NCBI GenBank assembly: GCA_949825025.1 | Contig: OX463780.1 | Coordinates: forward strand, 36,374,979 to 36,438,978 | From: Siphlonurus alternatus | Lineage: Eukaryota; Arthropoda; Insecta; Ephemeroptera; Siphlonuridae | Length of the DNA stretch: 64,000 nucleotides | Reading direction: 5' to 3' | Shown here: piece after piece, positions 29,020 through 42,479 of the stretch | Layout of the letters: each line of letters opens with the position of its first letter | Numbering within the stretch: the stretch's first letter is position 1 | The notes under the pieces: model-generated | The model's input: the letters and a program-made list of their open reading frames with translations, nothing else | What the model was told of the DNA's origin: nothing | The model's database searches: none | Program-made: the position numbers and the translations under genes

Positions 29020-31900
29020 TCACTTTCGCCACCTTAAAAAAAGTGGAAAAGTGACCCTCCGTGAACATGTGGGGGGGTATTGGTATTTTCAAAGTTTCGT
29101 TCCATAAAACTTTCTTGTAGTTAAAAGGAGAGTAATGTTATATTTTTTTTTTAATTTGTCATGGCAAAACGAATCGATTCCATTCCAAACACTTTGATTT
29201 CGATTTATAACATCGACTTTTTAAAATTCCAAAAATGGGGTTTTTCTAACGTAACCAAAATTGCCATCCCATTATCTCAGTATAGGTTTAAGGGAGAGAG
29301 TTAAAGGTTATATTGTCAAAGTCTGCTTGACAAGGAGATGCTTTAGATCTACTAAAAATTGAAATTCGGTGCACTTTTATTTGTAGCTATTTATCAGATT
29401 ATTACGTATTCCTTGGATCCTGCTGCGATTAATTTGGTGAAAATGGGTAGAAAGATCTTGTTTCGATAAGGAGCAACTTCTTGACGCGCAAAAAGTCACT
29501 TTCGCCACCTTAAAAAAAGTGGAAAAGTGACCCTCCGTGAACATGTGGGGGGGTATTGGTATTTTCAAAGTTTCGTTCCATAAAACTTTCTTGTAGTTAA
29601 AAGGAGAGTAATGTTATATTTTTTTTTTAATTTTTCATGGCAAAACGAATCGATTCCATTCCAAACACTTTGATTTCCATTTATAACATTGACTTTTTAA
29701 ATTTCCAAAAATGGGGTTTTTCTAACGTAACCAAAATTGCCATCCCATTATCTCAGTTTAAGTTTAAGGGAGAGAGTTGAAAGTTATATTGTCAAAGTCT
29801 GCTTGACAAGGAGATGCCCTAGCCCTACTAAAAATTGAAATTCGGTGCACTTTTATTTGTAGCTATATATCAGAATATTACGTATTCCTTCGATCCTGCT
29901 GCGATTAATTTGGTGAAAATGGGTTGAAAGGTCTTGTTTCGATAAGGAGCAACTTCTTGACGCGCAAAAAGTCACTTTCGCCACCTTAAAAAAAGTGGAA
30001 AAGTGACCCTCCGTGAACATGTGGGGGGGTATTGGTATTTTCAAAGTTTCGTTCCTTAAAAGTTTCTTGTAGTTAAAAGGAGAGTAATGTTATATTTTTT
30101 TTTTTAATTTGTCATGGCAAAACGAATCGATTCCATTCCAAACACTTTGATTTCGATTTATAACATCGACTTTTTAAAATTCCAAAAATGGGGTTTTTCT
30201 AACGTTACCAAAATTGCCATCCCATTATCTCAGTTTAAGTTTAAGGGAGAGAGTTGAAAGTTATATTGTCAAAGTCTGCTTGACAAGGAGATGCCCTAGC
30301 CCTACTAAAAATTGAAATTCGGTGCACTTTTATTTGTAGCTATATATCAGAATATTACGTATTCCTTCGATCCTGCTGCGATTAATTTGGTGAAAATGGG
30401 TTGAAAGGTCTTGTTTCGATAAGGAGCAACTTCTTGACGCGCAAAAAGTCACTTTCGCCACCTTAAAAAAAGTGGAAAAGTGACCCTCCGTGAACATGTG
30501 TGGGGGTATTGGTATTTTCAAGGTTTCGTTCCTTAAAACTTTCTTGTAGTTAAAAGGAGAGTAATGTTATATTTTTTTTTTAATTTGTCATGGCAAAACG
30601 AATCGATTCCATTCCAAACACTTTGATTTCGATTTATAACATCGACTTTTTAAAATTCCAAAAATGGGGTTTTTCTAACGTAACCAAAATTGCCATCCCA
30701 TTATCTCAGTATAGGTTTAAGGGAGAGAGTTAAAGGTTATATTGTCAAAGTCTGCTTGACAAGGAGATGCTTTAGATCTACTAAAAATTGAAATTCGGTG
30801 CACTTTTATTTGTAGCTATTTATCAGATTATTACGTATTCCTTGGATCCTGCTGCGATTAATTTGGTGAAAATGGGTAGAAAGATCTTGTTTCGATAAGG
30901 AGCAACTTCTTGACGCGCAAAAAGTCACTTTCGCCACCTTAAAAAAAGTGGAAAAGTGACCCTCCGTGAACATGTGGGGGGGTATTGGTATTTTCAAAGT
31001 TTCGTTCCATAAAACTTTCTTGTAGTTAAAAGGAGAGTAATGTTATATTTTTTTTTTAATTTTTCATGGCAAAACGAATCGATTCCATTCCAAACACTTT
31101 GATTTCCATTTATAACATTGACTTTTTAAATTTCCAAAAATGGGGTTTTTCTAACGTAACCAAAATTGCCATCCCATTATCTCAGTTTAAGTTTAAGGGA
31201 GAGAGTTGAAAGTTATATTGTCAAAGTCTGCTTGACAAGGAGATGCCCTAGCCCTACTAAAAATTGAAATTCGGTGCACTTTTATTTGTAGCTATATATC
31301 AGAATATTACGTATTCCTTCGATCCTGCTGCGATTAATTTGGTGAAAATGGGTTGAAAGGTCTTGTTTCGATAAGGAGCAACTTCTTGACGCGCAAAAAG
31401 TCACTTTCGCCACCTTAAAAAAAGTGGAAAAGTGACCCTCCGTGAACATGTGGGGGGGTATTGGTATTTTCAAAGTTTCGTTCCTTAAAAGTTTCTTGTA
31501 GTTAAAAGGAGAGTAATGTTATATTTTTTTTTTTAATTTGTCATGGCAAAACGAATCGATTCCATTCCAAACACTTTGATTTCGATTTATAACATCGACT
31601 TTTTAAAATTCCAAAAATGGGGTTTTTCTAACGTTACCAAAATTGCCATCCCATTATCTCAGTTTAAGTTTAAGGGAGAGAGTTGAAAGTTATATTGTCA
31701 AAGTCTGCTTGACAAGGAGATGCCCTAGCCCTACTAAAAATTGAAATTCGGTGCACTTTTATTTGTAGCTATATATCAGAATATTACGTATTCCTTCGAT
31801 CCTGCTGCGATTAATTTGGTGAAAATGGGTTGAAAGGTCTTGTTTCGATAAGGAGCAACTTCTTGACGCGCAAAAAGTCACTTTCGCCACCTTAAAAAAA
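29020..31900. repeat. Tandem duplication of a 3-unit (1,429-bp) block
   Basis: The rare variants GAGTTAAAGGTTAT (about 29,299 and 30,728), CATTGACTTTTTAAATTTCC (about 29,687 and 31,116) and TTAAAAGTTTCTTG (about 30,056 and 31,485) recur at an offset of 1,429 bp, i.e. three units plus one extra base in a T-run. One later change, GTGTGGGGG with CAAGG near 30,499-30,525, is in only one of the copies. Confidence 0.85.
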
Positions 31901-34900
31901 GTGGAAAAGTGACCCTCCGTGAACATGTGGGGGGGTATTGGTATTTTCAAAGTTTCGTTCCTTAAAACTTTCTTGTAGTTAAAAGGAGAGTAATGTTATA
32001 TTTTTTTTTTAATTTGTCATGGCAAAACGAATCGATTCCATTCCAAACACTTTGATTTCGATTTATAACATCGACTTTTTAAAATTCCAAAAATGGGGTT
32101 TTTCTAACGTAACCAAAATTGCCATCCCATTATCTCAGTTTAAGTTTAAGGGAGAGAGTTGAAAGTTATATTGCCAAAGTCTGCTTGACAAGGAGATGCC
32201 CTAGCCCTACTAAAAATTGAAATTCGGTGCACTTTTATTTGTAGCTATATATCAGAATATTACGTATTCCTTCGATCCTGCTGCGATTAATTTGGTGAAA
32301 ATGGGTTGAAAGGTCTTGTTTCGATAAGGAGCAATTTCTTGACGCGCAAAAAGTCACTTTCGCCACCTTAAAAAAAGTGGAAAAGTGACCCTCCGTGAAC
32401 ATGTGGGGGGGTTTTGGTATTTTCAAAGTTTCGTTCCTTAAAACTTTCTTGTAGTTAAAAGGAGAGTAATGTTATATTTTTTTTTTAATTTGTCATGGCA
32501 AAACGAATCGATTCCATTCCAAACACTTTGATTTCCGTTTATAACATCGACTTTTTAAAATTCCAAAAATGGGGTTTTTCTAACGTAACCAAAATTGCCA
32601 TCCCATTATCTCAGTTTAAGTTTAAGGGAGAGAGTTGAAAGTTATATTGTCAAAGTCTGCTTGACAAGGAGATGCCCTAGCCGTACTAAAAATTGAAATT
32701 CGGTGCACTTTTATTTGTAGCTATATATCAGAATATTACGTATTCCTTCGATCCTGCTGCGATTAATTTGGTGAAAATGGGTTGAAAGGTCTTGCTTCGA
32801 TAAGGAGCAACTTCTTGACGCGCAAAAAGTCACTTTCGCCACCTTAAAAAAAGTGGAAAAGTGACCCTCCGTGAACATGTGGGGGGGTATTGGTATTTTC
32901 AAAGTTTTGTTCCTTAAAAGTTTCTTGTAGTTAAAAGGAGAGTAATGTTATATTTTTTTTTTAATTTGTCATGGCAAAACGAATCGATTCCATTCCAAAC
33001 ACTTTGATTTCGATTTATAACATCGACTTTTTAAAATTCCAAAAATGGGGTTTTTCTAACGTTACCAAAATTGCCATCCCATTATCTCAGTTTAAGTTTA
33101 AGGGAGAGAGTTGAAAGTTATATTGTCAAAGTCTGCTTGACAAGGAGATGCCCTAGCCCTACTAAAAATTGAAATTCGGTGCACTTTTATTTGTAGCTAT
33201 ATATCAGAATATTACGTATTCCTTCGATCCTGCTGCGATTAATTTGGTGAAAATGGGTTGAAAGGTCTTGTTTCGATAAGGAGCAACTTCTTGACGCGCA
33301 AAAAGTCACTTTCGCCACCTTAAAAAAAGTGGAAAAGTGACCCTCCGTGAACATGTGGGGGGGTATTGGTATTTTCAAAGTTTCGTTCCATAAAACTTTC
33401 TTGTAGTTAAAAGAAGAGTAATGTTATATTTTTTTTTTTAATTTGTCATGGCAAAACGAATCGATTCCATTCCAAACACTTTGATTTCGATTTATAACAT
33501 CGACTTTTTAAAATTCCAAAAATGGGGTTTTTCTAACGTAACCAAAATTGCCATCCCATTATCTCAGTATAGGTTTAAGGGAGAGAGTTGAAAGTTATAT
33601 TGTCAAAGTCTGCTTGACAAGGAGATGCCCTAGCCCTACTAAAAATTGAAATTCGGTGCACTTTTATTTGTTGCTATTTATCAGATTATTACGTATTCCT
33701 TGGATCCTGCTGCGATTAATTTGGTGAAAATGGGTAGAAAGATCTTGTTTCGATAAGGAGCAACTTCTTGACGCGCAAAAAGTCACTTTCGCCACCTTAA
33801 AAAAAAAGGAAAAGTGACCCTCCGTGAACATGTGGGGGGGTATTGGTATTTTCAAAGTTTCGTTCCTTAAAACTTTCTTGTAGTTGCAAGGAGAGTAATG
33901 TTATATTTTTTTTTGAATTTGTCATGGCAAAACGAATCGATTCCATTCCTTAAACTTTGTTTTCGATATATAACATTGACTTTTTAAAATTCCAAAAAAG
34001 GGGTCTTTCTAACGTAACCAAAATTGCCATCCCATTATCTCAGTATAGGTTTAAGGGAGAGAGTTGAAAGTTATATTGTCAAAGTCTGCTTGACAAGGAG
34101 ATGCTTTAGATCTACTAAAAATTGAAATTCGGTGCCCTTTTATTTGTAGCTATTTATCAGATTATTACGTATTCCTTGGATCCTGCTGCGATTAATTTGG
34201 TGAAAATGGGTGGAAAGATCTTGTTTCGATAAGGAGCAACTTCTTGACGCGCAAAAAGTCACTTTCGCCACCTTAAAAAAAGTGGAAAAGTGACCCTCCG
34301 TGAACATGTGGGGGGGTATTGGTATTTTCAAAGTTTCGTTCCATAAAACTTTCTTGTAGTTAAAAGGAGAGTAATGTTATATTTTTTTTTTAATTTTTCA
34401 TGGCAAAACGAATCGATTCCATTCCAAACACTTTGATTTCCATTTATAACATCGACTTTTTAAAATTCCAAAAATGGGGTTTTTCTAACGTAACCAAAAT
34501 TGCCATCCCATTATCTCAGTTTAAGTTTAAGGGAGAGAGTTGAAAGTTATATTGTCAAAGTCTGCTTGACAAGGAGATGTCCTAGCCCTACTAAAAATTG
34601 AAATTCGGTGCACTTTTATTTGTAGCTATATATCAGAATATTACGTATTCCTTCGATCCTGCTGCGATTAATTTGGTGAAAATGGGTTGAAAGGTCTTGT
34701 TTCGATAAGGAGCAACTTCTTGACGCGCAAAAAGTCACTTTCGCCACCTTAAAAAAAGTGGAAAAGTGACCCTCCGTGAACATGTGGGGGGGTATTGGTA
34801 TTTTCAAAGTTTCGTTCCTTAAAACTTTCTTGTAGTTAAAAGGAGAGTAATGTTATATTTTTTTTTTAATTTGTCATGGCAAAACGAATCGATTCCATTC

Positions 34901-37620
34901 CAAACACTTTGATTTCGATTTATAACATCGACTTTTTAAAATTCCAAAAATGGGGTTTTTCTAACGTAACCAAAATTGCCATCCCATTATCTCAGTTTAA
35001 GTTTAAGGGAGAGAGTTGAAAGTTATATTGCCAAAGTCTGCTTGACAAGGAGATGCCCTAGCCCTACTAAAAATTGAAATTCGGTGCACTTTTATTTGTA
35101 GCTATATATCAGAATATTACGTATTCCTTCGATCCTGCTGCGATTAATTTGGTGAAAATGGGTTGAAAGGTCTTGTTTCGATAAGGAGCAATTTCTTGAC
35201 GCGCAAAAAGTCACTTTCGCCACCTTAAAAAAAGTGGAAAAGTGACCCTCCGTGAACATGTGGGGGGGTTTTGGTATTTTCAAAGTTTCGTTCCTTAAAA
35301 CTTTCTTGTAGTTAAAAGGAGAGTAATGTTATATTTTTTTTTTAATTTGTCATGGCAAAACGAATCGATTCCATTCCAAACACTTTGATTTCCGTTTATA
35401 ACATCGACTTTTTAAAATTCCAAAAATGGGGTTTTTCTAACGTAACCAAAATTGCCATCCCATTATCTCAGTTTAAGTTTAAGGGAGAGAGTTGAAAGTT
35501 ATATTGTCAAAGTCTGCTTGACAAGGAGATGCCCTAGCCGTACTAAAAATTGAAATTCGGTGCACTTTTATTTGTAGCTATATATCAGAATATTACGTAT
35601 TCCTTCGATCCTGCTGCGATTAATTTGGTGAAAATGGGTTGAAAGGTCTTGCTTCGATAAGGAGCAACTTCTTGACGCGCAAAAAGTCACTTTCGCCACC
35701 TTAAAAAAAGTGGAAAAGTGACCCTCCGTGAACATGTGGGGGGGTATTGGTATTTTCAAAGTTTTGTTCCTTAAAAGTTTCTTGTAGTTAAAAGGAGAGT
35801 AATGTTATATTTTTTTTTTAATTTGTCATGGCAAAACGAATCGATTCCATTCCAAACACTTTGATTTCGATTTATAACATCGACTTTTTAAAATTCCAAA
35901 AATGGGGTTTTTCTAACGTTACCAAAATTGCCATCCCATTATCTCAGTTTAAGTTTAAGGGAGAGAGTTGAAAGTTATATTGTCAAAGTCTGCTTGACAA
36001 GGAGATGCCCTAGCCCTACTAAAAATTGAAATTCGGTGCACTTTTATTTGTAGCTATATATCAGAATATTACGTATTCCTTCGATCCTGCTGCGATTAAT
36101 TTGGTGAAAATGGGTTGAAAGGTCTTGTTTCGATAAGGAGCAACTTCTTGACGCGCAAAAAGTCACTTTCGCCACCTTAAAAAAAGTGGAAAAGTGACCC
36201 TCCGTGAACATGTGGGGGGGTATTGGTATTTTCAAAGTTTCGTTCCATAAAACTTTCTTGTAGTTAAAAGAAGAGTAATGTTATATTTTTTTTTTTAATT
36301 TGTCATGGCAAAACGAATCGATTCCATTCCAAACACTTTGATTTCGATTTATAACATCGACTTTTTAAAATTCCAAAAATGGGGTTTTTCTAACGTAACC
36401 AAAATTGCCATCCCATTATCTCAGTATAGGTTTAAGGGAGAGAGTTGAAAGTTATATTGTCAAAGTCTGCTTGACAAGGAGATGCCCTAGCCCTACTAAA
36501 AATTGAAATTCGGTGCACTTTTATTTGTTGCTATTTATCAGATTATTACGTATTCCTTGGATCCTGCTGCGATTAATTTGGTGAAAATGGGTAGAAAGAT
36601 CTTGTTTCGATAAGGAGCAACTTCTTGACGCGCAAAAAGTCACTTTCGCCACCTTAAAAAAAGTGGAAAAGTGACCCTCCGTGAACATGTGGGGGGGTAT
36701 TGGTATTTTCAAAGTTTCGTTCCTTAAAACTTTCTTGTAGTTGCAAGGAGAGTAATGTTATATTTTTTTTTGAATTTGTCATGGCAAAACGAATCGATTC
36801 CATTCCTTAAACTTTGTTTTCGATATATAACATTGACTTTTTAAAATTCCAAAAAAGGGGTCTTTCTAACGTAACCAAAATTGCCATCCCATTATCTCAG
36901 TATAGGTTTAAGGGAGAGAGTTGAAAGTTATATTGTCAAAGTCTGCTTGACAAGGAGATGCTTTAGATCTACTAAAAATTGAAATTCGGTGCCCTTTTAT
37001 TTGTAGCTATTTATCAGATTATTACGTATTCCTTGGATCCTGCTGCGATTAATTTGGTGAAAATGGGTGGAAAGATCTTGTTTCGATAAGGAGCAACTTC
37101 TTGACGCGCAAAAAGTCACTTTCGCCACCTTAAAAAAAGTGGAAAAGTGACCCTCCGTGAACATGTGGGGGGGTATTGGTATTTTCAAAGTTTCGTTCCA
37201 TAAAACTTTCTTGTAGTTAAAAGGAGAGTAATGTTATATTTTTTTTTTAATTTTTCATGGCAAAACGAATCGATTCCATTCCAAACACTTTGATTTCCAT
37301 TTATAACATCGACTTTTTAAAATTCCAAAAATGGGGTTTTTCTAACGTAACCAAAATTGCCATCCCATTATCTCAGTTTAAGTTTAAGGGAGAGAGTTGA
37401 AAGTTATATTGTCAAAGTCTGCTTGACAAGGAGATGTCCTAGCCCTACTAAAAATTGAAATTCGGTGCACTTTTATTTGTAGCTATATATCAGAATATTA
37501 CGTATTCCTTCGATCCTGCTGCGATTAATTTGGTGAAAATGGGTTGAAAGGTCTTGTTTCGATAAGGAGCAACTTCTTGACGCGCAAAAAGTCACTTTCG
37601 CCACCGTAAAAAAAGTGGAA
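31750..37620. repeat. Tandem duplication of a 6-unit (2,857-bp) higher-order repeat
   Basis: Variants recur at exactly 2,857 bp: TATTGCCAAAG (about 32,169 and 35,026), GCCGTACTAAA (about 32,691 and 35,548), CTTGCTTCG (about 32,792 and 35,649), AAAGAAGAGTAATG (about 33,410 and 36,267) and GATGTCCTAGCC (about 34,577 and 37,434). A third copy of the TATTGCCAAAG-marked unit sits near 40,264, eleven units further on. The unit boundary of the block is approximate. Confidence 0.87.
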
Positions 37621-39560
37621 AAGTGACCCTCCGTGAACATGTGTGGGGGTATTGGTATTTTCAAGGTTTCGTTCCTTAAAACTTTCTTGTAGTTAAAAGG
37701 AGAGTAATGTTATATTTTTTTTTTAATTTGTCATGGCAAAACGAATCGATTCCATTCCAAACACTTTGATTTCGATTTATAACATCGACTTTTTAAAATT
37801 CCAAAAATGGGGTTTTTCTAACGTAACCAAAATTGCCATCCCATTATCTCAGTATAGGTTTAAGGGAGAGAGTTGAAAGTTATATTGTCAAAGTCTGCTT
37901 GACAAGGAGATGCTTTAGATCTACTAAAAATTGAAATTCGGTGCACTTTTATTTGTAGCTATTTATCAGATTATTACGTATTCCTTGGATCCTGCTGCGA
38001 TTAATTTGGTGAAAATGGGTAGAAAGATCTTGTTTCGATAAGGAGCAACTTCTTGACGCGCAAAAAGTCACTTTCGCCACCTTAAAAAAAGTGGAAAAGT
38101 GACCCTCCGTGAACATGTGGGGGGGTATTGGTATTTTCAAAGTTTCGTTCTATAAAACTTTCTTGTAGTTAAAAGGAGAGTAATGTTATATTTTTTTTTT
38201 AATTTTTCATGGCAAAACGAATCGATTCCATTCCAAACACTTTGATTTCCATTTATAACATTGACTTTTTAAATTTCCAAAAATGGGGTTTTTCTAACGT
38301 AACCAAAATTGCCATCCCATTATCTCAGTTTAAGTTTAAGGGAGAGAGTTGAAAGTTATATTGTCAAAGTCTGCTTGACAAGGAGATGCCCTAGCCCTAC
38401 TAAAAATTGAAATTCGGTGCACTTTTATTTGTAGCTATATATCAGAATATTACGTATTCCTTCGATCCTGCTGCGATTAATTTGGTGAAAATGGGTTGAA
38501 AGGTCTTGTTTCGATAAGGAGCAACTTCTTGACGCGCAAAAAGTCACTTTCGCCACCTTAAAAAAAGTGGAAAAGTGACCCTCCGTGAACATGTGTGGGG
38601 GTATTGGTATTTTCAAGGTTTCGTTCCTTAAAACTTTCTTGTAGTTAAAAGGAGAGTAATGTTATATTTTTTTTTTAATTTGTCATGGCAAAACGAATCG
38701 ATTCCATTCCAAACACTTTGATTTCGATTTATAACATCGACTTTTTAAAATTCCAAAAATGGGGTTTTTCTAACGTAACCAAAATTGCCATCCCATTATC
38801 TCAGTATAGGTTTAAGGGAGAGAGTTGAAAGTTATATTGTCAAAGTCTGCTTGACAAGGAGATGCTTTAGATCTACTAAAAATTGAAATTCGGTGCACTT
38901 TTATTTGTAGCTATTTATCAGATTATTACGTATTCCTTGGATCCTGCTGCGATTAATTTGGTGAAAATGGGTAGAAAGATCTTGTTTCGATAAGGAGCAA
39001 CTTCTTGACGCGCAAAAAGTCACTTTCGCCACCTTAAAAAAAGTGGAAAAGTGACCCTCCGTGAACATGTGGGGGGGTATTGGTATTTTCAAAGTTTCGT
39101 TCCATAAAACTTTCTTGTAGTTAAAAGGAGAGTAATGTTATATTTTTTTTTTAATTTTTCATGGCAAAACGAATCGATTCCATTCCAAACACTTTGATTT
39201 CCATTTATAACATTGACTTTTTATATTTCCAAAAATGGGGTTTTTCTAACGTAACCAAAATTGCCATCCCATTATCTGAGTTTAAGTTTAAGGGAGAGAG
39301 TTGAAAGTTATATTGTCAAAGTCTGCTTGACAAGGAGATGCCCTAGCCCTACTAAAAATTGAAATTCGGTGCACTTTTATTTGTAGCTATATATCAGAAT
39401 ATTACGTATTCCTTCGATCCTGCTGCGATTAATTTGGTGAAAATGGGTTGAAAGGTCTTGTTTCGATAAGGAGCAACTTCTTGACGCGCAAAAAGTCACT
39501 TTCGCCACCTTAAAAAAAGTGGAAAAGTGACCCTCCGTGAACATGTGGGGGGGTATTGGT
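37620..39560. repeat. Two-unit (952-bp) duplication within the satellite
   Basis: The GTGTGGGGG ... CAAGGTTTCG variant at about 37,641 recurs at 38,593, and the following CTTTAGATCTAC unit recurs at the same 952-bp offset. Single later changes distinguish the copies, e.g. TTCTATAAAAC near 38,149 and TTTTTATATTTCC near 39,220. The same variant near 30,499 marks a related block. Confidence 0.75.
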
Positions 39561-42479
39561 ATTTTCAAAGTTTCGTTCCTTAAAAGTTTCTTGTAGTTAA
39601 AAGGAGAGTAATGTTATATTTTTTTTTTTAATTTGTCATGGCAAAACGAATCGATTCCATTCCAAACACTTTGATTTCGATTTATAACATCGACTTTTTA
39701 AAATTCCAAAAATGGGGTTTTTCTAACGTTACCAAAATTGCCATCCCATTATCTCAGTTTAAGTTTAAGGGAGAGAGTTGAAAGTTATATTGTCAAAGTC
39801 TGCTTGACAAGGAGATGCCCTAGCCCTACTAAAAATTGAAATTCGGTGCACTTTTATTTGTAGCTATATATCAGAATATTACGTATTCCTTCGATCCTGC
39901 TGCGATTAATTTGGTGAAAATGGGTTGAAAGGTCTTGTTTCGATAAGGAGCAACTTCTTGACGCGCAAAAAGTCACTTTCGCCACCTTAAAAAAAGTGGA
40001 AAAGTGACCCTCCGTGAACATGTGGGGGGGTATTGGTATTTTCAAAGTTTCGTTCCTTAAAACTTTCTTGTAGTTAAAAGGAGAGTAATGTTATATTTTT
40101 TTTTTAATTTGTCATGGCAAAACGAATCGATTCCATTCCAAACACTTTGATTTCGATTTATAACATCGACTTTTTAAAATTCCAAAAATGGGGTTTTTCT
40201 AACGTAACCAAAATTGCCATCCCATTATCTCAGTTTAAGTTTAAGGGAGAGAGTTGAAAGTTATATTGCCAAAGTCTGCTTGACAAGGAGATGCCCTAGC
40301 CCTACTAAAAATTGAAATTCGGTGCACTTTTATTTGTAGCTATATATCAGAATATTACGTATTCCTTCGATCCTGCTGCGATTAATTTGGTGAAAATGGG
40401 TTGAAAGGTCTTGTTTCGATAAGGAGCAATTTCTTGACGCGCAAAAAGTCACTTTCGCCACCTTAAAAAAAGTGGAAAAGTGACCCTCCGTGAACATGTG
40501 GGGGGGTTTTGGTATTTTCAAAGTTTCGTTCCTTAAAACTTTCTTGTAGTTAAAAGGAGAGTAATGTTATATTTTTTTTTTAATTTGTCATGGCAAAACG
40601 AATCGATTCCATTCCAAACACTTTGATTTCCGTTTATAACATCGACTTTTTAAAATTCCAAAAATGGGGTTTTTCTAACGTAACCAAAATTGCCATCCCA
40701 TTATCTCAGTTTAAGTTTAAGGGAGAGAGTTGAAAGTTATATTGTCAAAGTCTGCTTGACAAGGAGATGCCCTAGCCCTACTAAAAATTGAAATTCGGTG
40801 CACTTTTATTTGTAGCTATTTATCAGATTATTACGTATTCCTTGGATCCTGCTGCGATTAATTTGGTGAAAATGGGTAGAAAGATCTTGTTTCGATAAGG
40901 AGCAACTTCTTGACGCGCAAAAAGTCACTTTCGCCACCTTAAAAAAAGTGGAAAAGTGACCCTCCGTGAACATGTGGGGGGGTATTGGTATTTTCAAAGT
41001 TTCGTTCCATAAAACTTTCTTGTAGTTAAAAGGAGAGTAATGTTATATTTTTTTTTTAATTTTTCATGGCAAAACGAATCGATTCCATTCCAAACACTTT
41101 GATTTCCATTTATAACATCGACTTTTTAAAATTCCAAAAATGGGGTTTTTCTAACGTAACCAAAATTGCCATCCCATTATCTCAGTTTAAGTTTAAGGGA
41201 GAGAGTTGAAAGTTATATTGTCAAAGTCTGCTTGACAAGGAGATGCCCTAGCCCTACTAAAAATTGAAATTCGGTGCACTTTTATTTGTAGCTATATATC
41301 AGAATATTACGTATTCCTTCGATCCTGCTGCGATTAATTTGGTGAAAATGGGTTGAAAGGTCTTGTTTCGATAAGGAGCAACTTCTTGACGCGCAAAAAG
41401 TCACTTTCGCCACCTTAAAAAAAGTGGAAAAGTGACCCTCCGTGAACGTGTGGGGAGGGTATTGGTATTTTCAAAGTTTCGTTCCTTAAAAGTTTCTTGA
41501 AGTTAAAAGGAGAGTAATGTTATATTTTTGTTTTAATTTGTCATGGCAAAACGAATCGATTCCATTCCAAACACTTTGATTTCGATTTATAACATCGACT
41601 TTTTAAAATTCCAAAAATGGGGTTTTTCTAACGTTACCAAAATTGCCATCCCATTATCTCAGTTTAAGTTTAAGGGAGAGAGTTGAAAGTTATATTGTCA
41701 AAGTCTGCTTGACAAGGAGATGCCCTAGCCCTACTAAAAATTGAAATTCGGTGCACTTTTATTTGTAGCTATATATCAGAATATTACGTATTCCTTCGAT
41801 CCTGCTGCGATTAATTTGGTGAAAATGGGTTGAAAGGTCTTGTTTCGATAAGGAGCAACTTCTTGACGCGCAAAAAGTCACTTTCGCCACCTTAAAAAAA
41901 GTGGAAAAGTGACCCTCCGTGAACATGTGGGGGGGTATTGGTATTTTCAAAGTTTCGTTCCTTAAAACTTTCTTGTAGTTAAAAGGAGAGTAATGTTATA
42001 TATTTTTTTTTAATTTGTCATGGCAAAACGAATCGATTCCATTCCAAACACTTTGATTTCGATTTATAACATCGACTTTTTAAAATTCCAAAAATGGGGT
42101 TTTTCTAACGTAACCAAAACTGCCATCTTATTATCTCAGTTTAAGTTTAAGGGAGAGAGTTGAAAGTTATATTGTCAAAGTCTGCTTGACAAGGAGATGC
42201 CCTAGCCCTACTAAAAATTGAAATTCGGTGCACTTTTATTTGTAGCTATATATCAGAATATTACGTATTCCTTCGATCCTGCTGCGATTAATTTGGTGAA
42301 AATGGGTTGAAAGGTCTTGTTTCGATAAGGAGCAACTTCTTGACGCGCAAAAAGTCACTTTCGCCACCTTAAAAAAAGTGGAAAAGTGACCCTCCGTGAA
42401 CATGTGGGGGGGTATTGGTATTTTCAAAGTTTCGCTCCTTAAAACTTTCTTGTAGTTAAAAGGAGAGTAATGTTATATT

